Origin: JANQGG01 sp964642175
GTDB lineage: Bacteria; Bacteroidota; Chlorobiia; Chlorobiales; Chloroherpetonaceae
Direction: 5' to 3'
DNA: 64,000 nt
Assembly: GCA_964642175.1 (NCBI GenBank)
Contig: CAZXOK010000008.1
Coordinates: forward strand, 69,067-133,066
Shown here: in pieces, positions 28,915 through 38,110 of the stretch
Numbering within the stretch: position 1 is the stretch's first letter
How the letters are laid out: each line of letters opens with the position of its first letter
Translations under genes and position numbers: made by a program
The notes under the pieces: generated by a model
The model's database searches: none
What the model was told of the DNA's origin: nothing
Seen by the model: only the letters and a program-made list of their open reading frames with translations

Positions 28915-30483
28915 TTACACCCACTCTACTTTAAGCAGGGATTTCATCCAGGGAAACGAGATCAGGGCAATGCTCCAGGGTAATTGCTCCAAAAGCATAT
29001 CATAAGACTTTTGCTGGACACTCAACAGAAACTCGCCGGTTTGGATTTTCTGAAGCTTGCCGTTGCGTTGCAGGAAGGCCTCGCGAAGTCCTTCAGGCGA
29101 TGTGTTTTTCAAAACGGCCCAGTGCTCAATAACCGATATCAAGAGTTCATCACATTCCTGTTTTATCTCTTCTGGTAGCGATTTAGGAAACACCAGTGGC
29201 TCCTTTAAATCAAATCCGCATAGAAATTTTTCAAATCCAAGTTCATATTCCTCGGCATGATCCCGGCCAAAACTCACATAATGCAAAGCCGCTATAGCCA
29301 GATCTGTATCTGTAAAACCTTCTGATTTGGAATAAACACCAATACGATCAAAAAACGTGGGCAGAAGTGGGCACACGATCACCAGCCCGGCATTTTCAAC
29401 AAAAAGACCATCCTGTTCCATGGCTTCTGTGGGTGTTTTCTCAATGGATCTCACGTCATCGATATGCAAATGTTGCTCTACCTCATTTTTTTTTCTACGA
29501 AGTTTGTTCAGAGTCTGCTGAATGATTTCTTCAACATCCGGAGTATAGGTTGTGTTTTTCATGTCTGAAGGCTGCATATCAGTAATCTTTGTACCTTCAA
29601 CTTTTTTCTCTTTTGGTTGATCCGGATGTTTGCCCCTGATATAAGTTTGAACAGCCTGCTTAATGCTGCCCTCTGGCAAAGATAAATTTAGCTGATCCAG
29701 ATCAAGTCCTGTTTCTTTTAACAGTCCGATCCAGTGTGTGGCAGCGGCATGCTGATCAGACACGGTAAAGCTACCGGTTGTCTGGCCTTGTTGAAGCAGC
29801 ACACACAAAAAGCCCAATCGTTTCAGATTTTCTTTTGGCAAGTCTGAAGCCATAGAGTCTTTTAAATCCTCCTCATCAACAATCAGGGCTGAAACTGTTT
29901 CAAGCTCAGCAATAAAATGCCCCGGGACGCCTAAAACATGAATAGCCACATGTTCAAAAGCTTTGGAACTCGTGGATTGAAAAAACCTGATTTGTGCAGC
30001 CGGAGAGCTTAAAATCTCTTTAAACTGGTGCTTAAAGTCCCCGATATTCTGGAGCTGAGTAAATAGCTCTGGTTTTTCAAGTGTTTGCAAATCAAATCCA
30101 GAGGCTAGTGGTGGCAGGAGACCTGTTTGTAAAAAGTGCAGCCATAGCCGAATAAAATACTCTTCTGCACTTTCCACTAAAACCGCTTCAGCAATTTGTT
30201 TTTTATCTAAACCAGACAACTCACTGTATAACTTACTTTTGATATGCTCAAGGGCTTCGGTTTCCCAATTCTCGATTGAACTGACTTTAACAGATAATGT
30301 CATCAAATCTTTGCGGATCACCTGGTCTGTGTCTGGTAAAGACTCACACCATTCATTGAGCATAGGCAACAACACCCCATTGACCCACTTCGATGAGTTT
30401 TGCTGAGCCTGCCACGTATCCACCGGATCTTTAAATGCCAGCTCTACCGTAGTCTTACCGATAATATGATTGCCGAATGCCAT
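28915..30483 (-). CDS. eCIS tape-measure protein (Afp14-like)
   Basis: A 522-residue protein of the contractile-injection-system tape-measure family. The N-terminal HIIGKTTVELAFKDPVDTWQ and the C-terminal block are diagnostic: GLVIVCPLLPTFFDRIGVY, then FLCGFDL, then HWAVLKNTSPEGLREAFLQR, ending LPWSIALISFPWM and KVEW. Family proteins set the length of the tube. The middle, about residues 290-340, is Lys/Glu-rich and probably variable between species. It overlaps nothing: the next upstream gene ends 1 bp from its start, so the two are translationally close. Confidence 0.93.
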   Translation of the reverse strand: MAFGNHIIGKTTVELAFKDPVDTWQAQQNSSKWVNGVLLPMLNEWCESLPDTDQVIRKDLMTLSVKVSSIENWETEALEHIKSKLYSELSGLDKKQIAEAVLVESAEEYFIRLWLHFLQTGLLPPLASGFDLQTLEKPELFTQLQNIGDFKHQFKEILSSPAAQIRFFQSTSSKAFEHVAIHVLGVPGHFIAELETVSALIVDEEDLKDSMASDLPKENLKRLGFLCVLLQQGQTTGSFTVSDQHAAATHWIGLLKETGLDLDQLNLSLPEGSIKQAVQTYIRGKHPDQPKEKKVEGTKITDMQPSDMKNTTYTPDVEEIIQQTLNKLRRKKNEVEQHLHIDDVRSIEKTPTEAMEQDGLFVENAGLVIVCPLLPTFFDRIGVYSKSEGFTDTDLAIAALHYVSFGRDHAEEYELGFEKFLCGFDLKEPLVFPKSLPEEIKQECDELLISVIEHWAVLKNTSPEGLREAFLQRNGKLQKIQTGEFLLSVQQKSYDMLLEQLPWSIALISFPWMKSLLKVEWV

Positions 30484-30484
30484 C

Positions 30485-33400
30485 CTATTTCATGGTTACC
30501 AGTAGTTTCTTGAGATTATTAGCGTACTTTGGCTTCTTGGTTTGTTCATCACTGGCCTTGAGGCGTTGCTCTTCTTCTGCCACATCAACTTTCAACTGCT
30601 CCAACGGTTGAGATTCTGCTTTTAACTTGGTTTTGCGCAGCGCCCACAAGCCATTTCTTCCTTTTAGTTGATCATTCAGGATCCTAAAAACCTTAATGGT
30701 TTTAATAGCGGCTTTATCGATATCTTCATTTTGCATACATGCCACATGCATCGTAAGCCCGCTCAAGATGCGGTAGAGTTCCAGGAACAGCAACCGGTGT
30801 TGACCGGCGTTTTCTTCATTGGTAAGCTGCTGATGAATGAAGTTGAGCCAATTTGGCATTGCCGTTTCCAGAGGTAAAATGGTGTCATTTCTTATTCCCT
30901 GGTAAAAGGCAATCTGCTTATCCAAAGGCTGATCGCAGACTTTTGCAAGTTTATTCATGAGCGGATGGATCTGCCACTCATCCAGGTACCACTTTTTAAA
31001 ACTGTTATAATTATCTTTATCGAGTGTATTTAGCTTTTTATAAGCCTCTGCGACCTGGGCACACTTCTGACATGTGGTCACCACCTCCTTGCCAACGAGA
31101 ATATTCAAACTATCCGAGCCAGAGTCGCCGGTTCGGGAATTGGTTGCTTCAAACTTAATGACTTCCAACCCCTGTTTTTCAAATTGAATTTTCACATCTT
31201 CTTTGCTGCTGGAAACAAAGGTATTGTTTCGGGTCCAGCGATACGTATCGGCGTTTTCGGTGATGCCGTTAAAGGTTATAATAGTACCTGGCTGAATAGG
31301 CTTTTCCGGCGAAACCTCCGGATTTGTCTTGATTTTTGCGGTTACACTCCCCACCACACTAAATGATAATTCATTTGAAAATGCCGACTGGCTGGTCTCG
31401 GACTGCACCACTTTAACTTTAACGCTGTAGTTGCCCGGTTCTTTATATTCTTTAGGAGGGATCTGGGGTTTATCACTAAATTGCGTGCCATTTTCATACC
31501 ACTCCACTTTATCGGCATTTGTGAGCTCGGCTTTAAACTGCAATATCTGGCCTACCGGAAAATGTGTTTTTTCTTTAATTTCTGGCTCACTTGTAAGCAC
31601 AGCGCCCGGCTCATTAGCAACAACAATCGTGATAATAGCCGGTTCTGAGGAAGCTTGTGTAGCCGATTGTGTGGCAATTAATGAAAACACATAGGTTCCG
31701 GGTTTTTCAAAAACCCGCTCACCTAAAGAGATTTCATTACTAATCACCGATGTTCCTTCTTCAGTTTTTAAATACCAACTGGCTTTATCGGCGTATTTTA
31801 ACACACCTTCGAACTTAAGAGTGGTACCAACCGGCACAGTTGTTTGGTTAGGTGTAACCAGGATATCTGCTGTTGGGGTGTTATAAACAGTTACCGCAAT
31901 CGGATCGCTGGTTTGCCCTTGGCTGGTAAAACTAAAATTCAGTGCCAGACTTGCCTCATTACCAATTTTTTCTGCCAGTAACGTTGGAACAAATATATAA
32001 TCGTTGGGCGAAGGCATCTTTACCCCGTTTTCTTCTGTGCCATTGTTTAAGGTCCCTTCCTGAGGCGTATGCGAGAAATTGTAGGTACTTTCATCGCCCA
32101 CATCATAAGCCAATGTACCCGTTAAGGCATTTGCCTGAAGATTTAAGCTCACAATCACAGGTAATTCTTCAACCTCTTTGATGTTAAAAACAATTGGCGG
32201 GCAGTTGGAGTAACATAAATATGGCAGGTAAAAATCTGCGATCACGGTGCCTTCTGGTATTTGCTCAATTAACTCCTGAAGCTTGAGTTGTTTTTTAAAT
32301 ACAATCGCTTTATTGGGATTATTTTTACTCCAAAACCGGTCGCGCTGATCTTCAGGCGTATGATAAACCAAAATAAACGTGCCGCCTTTGGGTACGCCGG
32401 CTTTGTGCTCAAGACCGGGATGGCGTTTTGAGAAATTCTGTAATTGGCGCAAGTCCAACAGTTCTTCTGCACGGCGAAGGTATTCCAGCTTTAAACCTTT
32501 TAATACATTACATTTACAGCTGTATATGAGGGTATCTAAATGGTCGTATAGATCTTCAACGATAAATAAAAACAGCAAAATGGCCCCGATATTGGTCTGT
32601 GTGGTTGCCACAACCTGCAGATCTTCCTTAACCAGCATCTGCTCGGCTTTTGCCTGGGCCACCTCTGATTTGATCTGATTCGAGATATAAGCTTTTTGTT
32701 TGATCTCAAAAAGCTCCAGATCCGTATCGGTGATCTGTTTTGAGGCGATGGCATCACTAACTTTTTCGATACCTTTCGCCGATTTGGCCGATTCTTTTGC
32801 CGCTTTCACCGACTCAACATTCACTTGTTTTTGCGTTTGGTATAACTGTTTTCGAATGGATTCTTTCTCGGTATTCTGAACCTGTGTATTGACCTTTTTG
32901 AAACTTCTGGCTCGTTTGGCCACCTGCTCATGAAGCTTGCAAAACGCATCCACATCAAAATCATGCAACTCTTCAGTCAGCAGTTCTGACAAACGAATAA
33001 TAAATAAGGGGATCTCAAGTATGGGAACCATTTGGGATACGGCCGCTGAAAGCTGGGTAGTTAAATAGGTGTTGGTTTGTTGCCCCCCCTTGGACACTTC
33101 TTCAATGTTTGAGTCCACATCAAGAGCTTTGAGCATCATGGCTGAAGAAAGCGATTCTTTATCTTCCAGTTTTCGATAGATCTCTTCAATAACGGTTCCT
33201 AAACTAGCACGGTTGATCTGGTAAGGCGTTTTGGTGCAATAGCCAAACAACGGTACAACAGATTCCAGGTCTTTATCAGAAGCCTCTGAAAGTTTGGCTA
33301 AAAAGCGCGTATAGGCCTTCATTTGCAAATTGGCCAGTTGCAATGGAATATCGTAGTAATACCGGAGTTCCTGGCATAAGACACACAGTATCTCATTGCG

Positions 33401-35005
33401 TAAGGCTGAGTACATGGCATCCAAATCGTTGAAATAGCAGTGCAGATCGCCCATGTTTTCAGTCAGCTCTTCCATGCTGAACTCATCCATAACAGAGCGT
33501 TTCTGAGCCTCTGAGGTATCGGTGTTGATGGCCACAACATCAACAGCCAAACGGTGTTTTTGAATATTTGATTTTAAATCGCGCAAGACCTTGGTGTAAC
33601 TTTTTCCCACAATACCTTCAACACGCAGGAAATTATACGGCTCCAGATCGTGCTCAAGGGCATTGACAGGGCCGGCATATTGATTGGCGTGGTAGGATAG
33701 GTTCTGGCTGGCCTGACCAATAAGTGTTTTTTCAATATCCCACTCTTTATATAGCGGGCGCTCGCCTTGTTTGACCTTATAATAATATGGAATGGCTTTG
33801 TGGGATAACGGATCAGGGCCCAGCCGGCTGGGGGTGATGCGCTGATATGGATCAACCTGCTTCATTTGATTGCCTTGAATAGGCGGTACTGCAAAATTCT
33901 TTATGAGTAAAACCAACCGTCTGAACAAACTTTTGAGTTTTACATGTAATTGATGATGCTGGAACAAGGGTGAGCCAACAAAATAATGCCGGTAAGCCGA
34001 GTTAAGTTCCGATGTTACGGGCAGAGCCAAATCCAGCATCAGATGTCTTGGAAACAGGTGACTCGGCGGGGTGCACACGGTGAGTACCTCCAGACCGGTT
34101 TCGCGGAGTTCGTTGTAGGCGTTGATAAGATCACATACAAAGTCGTAATAATACTGGACATGTAAAAACTGATCAAACTCCAGATTCTTTTCATAGACTT
34201 TTTTATAGACATTTGTCAGTCCTGAAAAAGGATTAGCCGTTTGGAACTCTTCATCCAGAACCGGTTTGAAAAGAGTCCAGAAATGAGAAAATGTCAGCTC
34301 AATGTCTTCAATAAAACTTTTATTCAGATGCCTTAAGAAGGCGTTAAATACATCCGATGTGGTGGCAACTGATGTATTGGGAACATCAAAGCGTTTGATG
34401 TTTAAATTTTTAAGGCCAATCAGTTGCTGACTTGGCAAGGTGCCAATGGAGCCGTTTAACAGATGTTCTGTCTTTGATTTTTCTACCAGTAATGGCCTGA
34501 TGTTGACTTCAACCCTCACCCCTTTATCGTCGCACGAATTGGGATTACAATTCTTATTATCGATCTCAAGCAGTTCCACAAAAAGCAACACCACTTTTTT
34601 CTTGGCAGCTAATCCGTTGCCATTTAAGAAATCATAGGACAAAGGTGTTGTTCCCTTGGCACTGGCTGTTTGAAACAGCTCCCAAAACTTTTGATCGGCT
34701 GGATTGAGAAACTTATCATAGGTTTTCTCCTGATCGGGATCATATATTTTATACTGGGTATAGGTGGTTTCGGGGATAGAAATCAAATGCCCCTCGCTGG
34801 TAATACCCGTCCCTTTGGTTATGGTGAGGGTCTTGCCGTTCTGAGACGGTTTTACTTCCAGACCGCACACAATGCCAATGCCAATGAGGTTTGTTCGTGT
34901 GAGCCGCCCCTGCTCGTCTAGATATCCAAAAAGATTATTCAGATTTTCGCTGGTCAGAAGCTGATCCGGGACGAAGTGAGGATATGTGTTCTTATCGGGT
35001 AGCAT
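30485..35005 (-). CDS. eCIS large fibre/cage candidate with PKD-like repeats, 1506 residues
   Basis: The N-terminus (HFVPDQLLTSENLNNLFGYL, then RLTRTNLIGIGIVCGLEV) resembles the start of proteins seen in Bacteroidota injection loci and phage-collar-like fibres. A long helical region (about residues 240-880) includes Lys/Glu-rich coiled-coil sequence near 720-830. About residues 1000-1330 hold three or so Ig/PKD-like domains, marked by repeated EKPGTYVFSL, KEPGNYSVKV and EKQGLEVIKF strands. The C-terminal 170 residues are helical with a CxxC (TTCQKCAQV). In AlgoCIS a baseplate-surrounding cage is built from large extensions; this protein is a candidate for a fibre or cage, by inference only. 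It lies between the baseplate and tape-measure genes. Confidence 0.65.
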   Translation of the reverse strand: MLPDKNTYPHFVPDQLLTSENLNNLFGYLDEQGRLTRTNLIGIGIVCGLEVKPSQNGKTLTITKGTGITSEGHLISIPETTYTQYKIYDPDQEKTYDKFLNPADQKFWELFQTASAKGTTPLSYDFLNGNGLAAKKKVVLLFVELLEIDNKNCNPNSCDDKGVRVEVNIRPLLVEKSKTEHLLNGSIGTLPSQQLIGLKNLNIKRFDVPNTSVATTSDVFNAFLRHLNKSFIEDIELTFSHFWTLFKPVLDEEFQTANPFSGLTNVYKKVYEKNLEFDQFLHVQYYYDFVCDLINAYNELRETGLEVLTVCTPPSHLFPRHLMLDLALPVTSELNSAYRHYFVGSPLFQHHQLHVKLKSLFRRLVLLIKNFAVPPIQGNQMKQVDPYQRITPSRLGPDPLSHKAIPYYYKVKQGERPLYKEWDIEKTLIGQASQNLSYHANQYAGPVNALEHDLEPYNFLRVEGIVGKSYTKVLRDLKSNIQKHRLAVDVVAINTDTSEAQKRSVMDEFSMEELTENMGDLHCYFNDLDAMYSALRNEILCVLCQELRYYYDIPLQLANLQMKAYTRFLAKLSEASDKDLESVVPLFGYCTKTPYQINRASLGTVIEEIYRKLEDKESLSSAMMLKALDVDSNIEEVSKGGQQTNTYLTTQLSAAVSQMVPILEIPLFIIRLSELLTEELHDFDVDAFCKLHEQVAKRARSFKKVNTQVQNTEKESIRKQLYQTQKQVNVESVKAAKESAKSAKGIEKVSDAIASKQITDTDLELFEIKQKAYISNQIKSEVAQAKAEQMLVKEDLQVVATTQTNIGAILLFLFIVEDLYDHLDTLIYSCKCNVLKGLKLEYLRRAEELLDLRQLQNFSKRHPGLEHKAGVPKGGTFILVYHTPEDQRDRFWSKNNPNKAIVFKKQLKLQELIEQIPEGTVIADFYLPYLCYSNCPPIVFNIKEVEELPVIVSLNLQANALTGTLAYDVGDESTYNFSHTPQEGTLNNGTEENGVKMPSPNDYIFVPTLLAEKIGNEASLALNFSFTSQGQTSDPIAVTVYNTPTADILVTPNQTTVPVGTTLKFEGVLKYADKASWYLKTEEGTSVISNEISLGERVFEKPGTYVFSLIATQSATQASSEPAIITIVVANEPGAVLTSEPEIKEKTHFPVGQILQFKAELTNADKVEWYENGTQFSDKPQIPPKEYKEPGNYSVKVKVVQSETSQSAFSNELSFSVVGSVTAKIKTNPEVSPEKPIQPGTIITFNGITENADTYRWTRNNTFVSSSKEDVKIQFEKQGLEVIKFEATNSRTGDSGSDSLNILVGKEVVTTCQKCAQVAEAYKKLNTLDKDNYNSFKKWYLDEWQIHPLMNKLAKVCDQPLDKQIAFYQGIRNDTILPLETAMPNWLNFIHQQLTNEENAGQHRLLFLELYRILSGLTMHVACMQNEDIDKAAIKTIKVFRILNDQLKGRNGLWALRKTKLKAESQPLEQLKVDVAEEEQRLKASDEQTKKPKYANNLKKLLVTMK

Positions 35006-35023
35006 GTGTTTCGGTGTTTAAGT

Positions 35024-38000
35024 TTATACAATAGTCTGATTGATATAAACCCTGTTTTCATCATTCCCATCGATACAGTCATGAAGAAAAGCGGGTGGGT
35101 AGAGGCTTTTCAAATGTTGAAATACATCTAAAAGGTCTTTCAGAAGCTGGCTTTGTAGTTTCGGATCGGATTCGGGCTTGGAGACTTCGTTCAGCCAGGC
35201 GCACCAGGCTATTTCAAATTTCACTAAGTCTTCCGTACTCACCCAGCAAATCTTTAGGCCTATATGGGCCGGTACTTCTCGGCGTATGGTTTTTTCTGCA
35301 AATCTGCGGAACATAATGTTGCTGTTAGCCAGACCTAACTCGCCATTCAGGATCACGGTGAGTCTGAATGAATACGGATCGCCCTGGCTACAGTTTTCAC
35401 AATTCTGTGGCACACAAATGGTGAGTAACGGATCCCCATCTGGTAGTTCCGGCGAGCCCTTTGGAAATTTTGGTCGGAGTAACACATGCTCCACTACAAA
35501 GACTTTTTCAGAAGCCGAGATCTCTTTCACAAACTCAATTAACTGATCCCGGGCTTGCTCGGCATCGCCCTTGGTTTTAAAATGCTGCTTTCGGGTTGCG
35601 ATCACCTCGTCGGTTTCATCCAATAGGTTCAGTACCCAGGCTTTCTTTTTCGCGATGCTGTATCGCTGTAAATTCTGCATGTGTTTTTTAACCTGCAGAA
35701 TTTCTTTCTTAGCCAGTTTTATGGATTTGTAATACTCTTTCTCACTATACCTTGTGCTGCTGCTAAGACATATTTTTCCCTTTTCATCGACCAGCCGCCA
35801 GCGCTTTTCAAAATTCACCGTATCTTTATCGTTTTCTTCATAAATCTCCACATAATTCCAAAACGAGTTCAAACCCAGTAACTTTTTAATGCGTAGTTCT
35901 AAACCCGAATAATTAGACTCATCGCAAGGCAAGGGATGTTTCATATAATTAATCGCGCGAGCCCTGTTGTGCCCCATTTCGGGGATATCTTCTGCAAAGG
36001 AAATTTTAGTCTTAATCAGCTCTGAATCGGCCAGTGATTTATCTTCGTAGTAATTATAAAGCATGAGTGCGTAATCGTTCATACGCTCGGCAAACCGTGC
36101 CATCAGATGATCAAGAAACCGGTTTCGACGATCATAAAACGTATTGCTCCCTTCCAGTAAATTATGCAACAGGGTTTGGTCCAGACCGTTGGTTAGCTCT
36201 TCAATACCTTCAATCTCAGTATTGGAGAGAAGCGAGGTGAAGTAGGTCTTATTCACTGAACTGTCCAGCGCAAACAGATCCTTCAGATGTGCCAGTTGAT
36301 AGAGGTAATTGACCAGCAGTTGCTCAAAAAACAGCAAATACCCTTTAAGCTGTTTGGCTTTGGATTTATGCTCAAGCGAAGCATTTCCGGGTAATCCATT
36401 TTGACCAACGCCATAGGTATCGGGTAATGAATACTGAAGTGGATGGTAATCGGTGAGGTTGTAATACCTGCCTTTTGGTTCGGGCAGCTTATTTTCCCTA
36501 TCACTAAACCGTGGTTGCAAATGCTGCCCTTTAATAACCTGAAGGGTATCCAGCAGCTCGGATTTATCGGGTAAGAACGGCAGGTTATCTTTATAGACTA
36601 AAAACTTACTGGCTTCCAAATACAACCGGGGTTGGTGCATTGGATCAATATCCAATTCCCAGGACTGGCTCGGACCCACCTGTTTTCCTTCCTGATCAAA
36701 CTTGGTAAGCAGGATGTTTTTAACGGCCACAATCCCTTCAATATCCATCAACAGATTGATGATGTCTGAGGTATAAACCGTTTGCTTGAGTTGAGTTTGC
36801 TCCAGTTCTTCACTTTTAATGAATCCTTTGGTTAAAAGCGGGCCATTAAAAATGGCATCTATGGTGTAACCTTCATCCAATAGCTGCTTGAGAGAATAAA
36901 ACCGAATATCCGGACTGAAATACTGCTGAATGCTGAAATAAGCCATTGCCAGCACGCGCTCAATATCTGCGGCGGGTTCTACTTCCATATCTGCGCAAAT
37001 GGCTACATCCTGCACAGCAACAGCCGAGATGGTGCAATAATCTTCACACAGGTTTCGATGATTGTGTAACCCGTCTCTGGTGGTTTCGATAACCTGTTGA
37101 GCGGAATGAATCAGTTTTAAATACCTTGGGAATAATCCGCTTGGGGTTGTATCGGAAGCAAGGGCTGATTTAAGATCACTCCATGTTAACGCTTTGCGGT
37201 GAGCATTACTTTTGAACCAGACTCGAAGCGGTATATCCTTCAACTCAATTTCCAGTGTACCCGGATACACCGCATTTGGCTTGAAGGTGAGCTTAACGGT
37301 GGCATAAACTACATCTTTCAATAGTTTTGCATGGCTTTCAGGTGGAGCGTCTACATTATCAGCTTTGTTTCCTGAAATATACTTAACCTCAACTTCAGTA
37401 ATCTCAGAGTTCGGCTGCAGTAAATTTTTGTAGTCGTTCTGCTCGGGATACTCTGGCGCCAGTCGCTTCTGAAGCTGCCGCCAGGAAGGGAGCCTGATTT
37501 CCATGAGTGCCTGGGTATAAACCCCGTCCACCTCAAATCCAAAATCATGAAGAATCTTTCCGCTGTTTAAATCCCCCAAACCTTCGGCGTCATCAAATTC
37601 CACCAGGGCATCATAAAGCCCTTTCGGGGAAATCTTAGTGCCGGTTTTGGGTTTGTATTGCAACCGGCTTTCTGAGCAATTAACATAAAGATAAAACGCT
37701 TCACACGGGCAGATTTTTTTCAGCAGCCACCCGTTTTTCACGCCCTCGATATCAATAAGCAACTTGCGATAATCATTGATGCTAAGAGGGTTCATGGTTA
37801 AAATCTCAGGTGCCGGGAAAAAGGCCTGACGGGCATTGGCCGGATATTCATCCGGTTTGTGTGCCAGCAGATCTTTAATCTCAAAACTGGTGCGATGTGC
37901 CAGATCGGTAAGTGCATAACACAGCACCTCCAGTTGTGTAATTCCCGGATCGTGTATATTGTAATCCGTCCATAGCTTGCTGCCCAGGTCGCGGATGTAC

Positions 38001-38089
38001 TCGATGCCTTTTTGGCGTAACCAATAATAATCCTGGCTTTTCTCAAGCTCCGGATGTTTGGGTATGGTTAGACTTTCTTGCTTGGCCAT
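35024..38089 (-). CDS. eCIS baseplate protein (Afp12-like), 1021 residues
   Basis: A large baseplate component. The N-terminal WTDYNIHDPGITQLEVLCYALTDL (split here as WTDYNIHDPGIT and LEVLCYALTDL) is the hallmark of the J-like wedge proteins of eCIS. The middle has long helical stretches around LLFFEQLLVNYLYQLAHL. Near the C-terminus are FVVEHVLLRPKF and AHIGLKICWV, both seen in Afp12-type proteins. It should form baseplate wedges with the gene upstream. The gene is 21 bp from it and 18 bp from the fibre gene. Confidence 0.85.
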   Translation of the reverse strand: MAKQESLTIPKHPELEKSQDYYWLRQKGIEYIRDLGSKLWTDYNIHDPGITQLEVLCYALTDLAHRTSFEIKDLLAHKPDEYPANARQAFFPAPEILTMNPLSINDYRKLLIDIEGVKNGWLLKKICPCEAFYLYVNCSESRLQYKPKTGTKISPKGLYDALVEFDDAEGLGDLNSGKILHDFGFEVDGVYTQALMEIRLPSWRQLQKRLAPEYPEQNDYKNLLQPNSEITEVEVKYISGNKADNVDAPPESHAKLLKDVVYATVKLTFKPNAVYPGTLEIELKDIPLRVWFKSNAHRKALTWSDLKSALASDTTPSGLFPRYLKLIHSAQQVIETTRDGLHNHRNLCEDYCTISAVAVQDVAICADMEVEPAADIERVLAMAYFSIQQYFSPDIRFYSLKQLLDEGYTIDAIFNGPLLTKGFIKSEELEQTQLKQTVYTSDIINLLMDIEGIVAVKNILLTKFDQEGKQVGPSQSWELDIDPMHQPRLYLEASKFLVYKDNLPFLPDKSELLDTLQVIKGQHLQPRFSDRENKLPEPKGRYYNLTDYHPLQYSLPDTYGVGQNGLPGNASLEHKSKAKQLKGYLLFFEQLLVNYLYQLAHLKDLFALDSSVNKTYFTSLLSNTEIEGIEELTNGLDQTLLHNLLEGSNTFYDRRNRFLDHLMARFAERMNDYALMLYNYYEDKSLADSELIKTKISFAEDIPEMGHNRARAINYMKHPLPCDESNYSGLELRIKKLLGLNSFWNYVEIYEENDKDTVNFEKRWRLVDEKGKICLSSSTRYSEKEYYKSIKLAKKEILQVKKHMQNLQRYSIAKKKAWVLNLLDETDEVIATRKQHFKTKGDAEQARDQLIEFVKEISASEKVFVVEHVLLRPKFPKGSPELPDGDPLLTICVPQNCENCSQGDPYSFRLTVILNGELGLANSNIMFRRFAEKTIRREVPAHIGLKICWVSTEDLVKFEIAWCAWLNEVSKPESDPKLQSQLLKDLLDVFQHLKSLYPPAFLHDCIDGNDENRVYINQTIV

Positions 38090-38110
38090 CAGCTAACTTT
38101 TTGTTAAACG

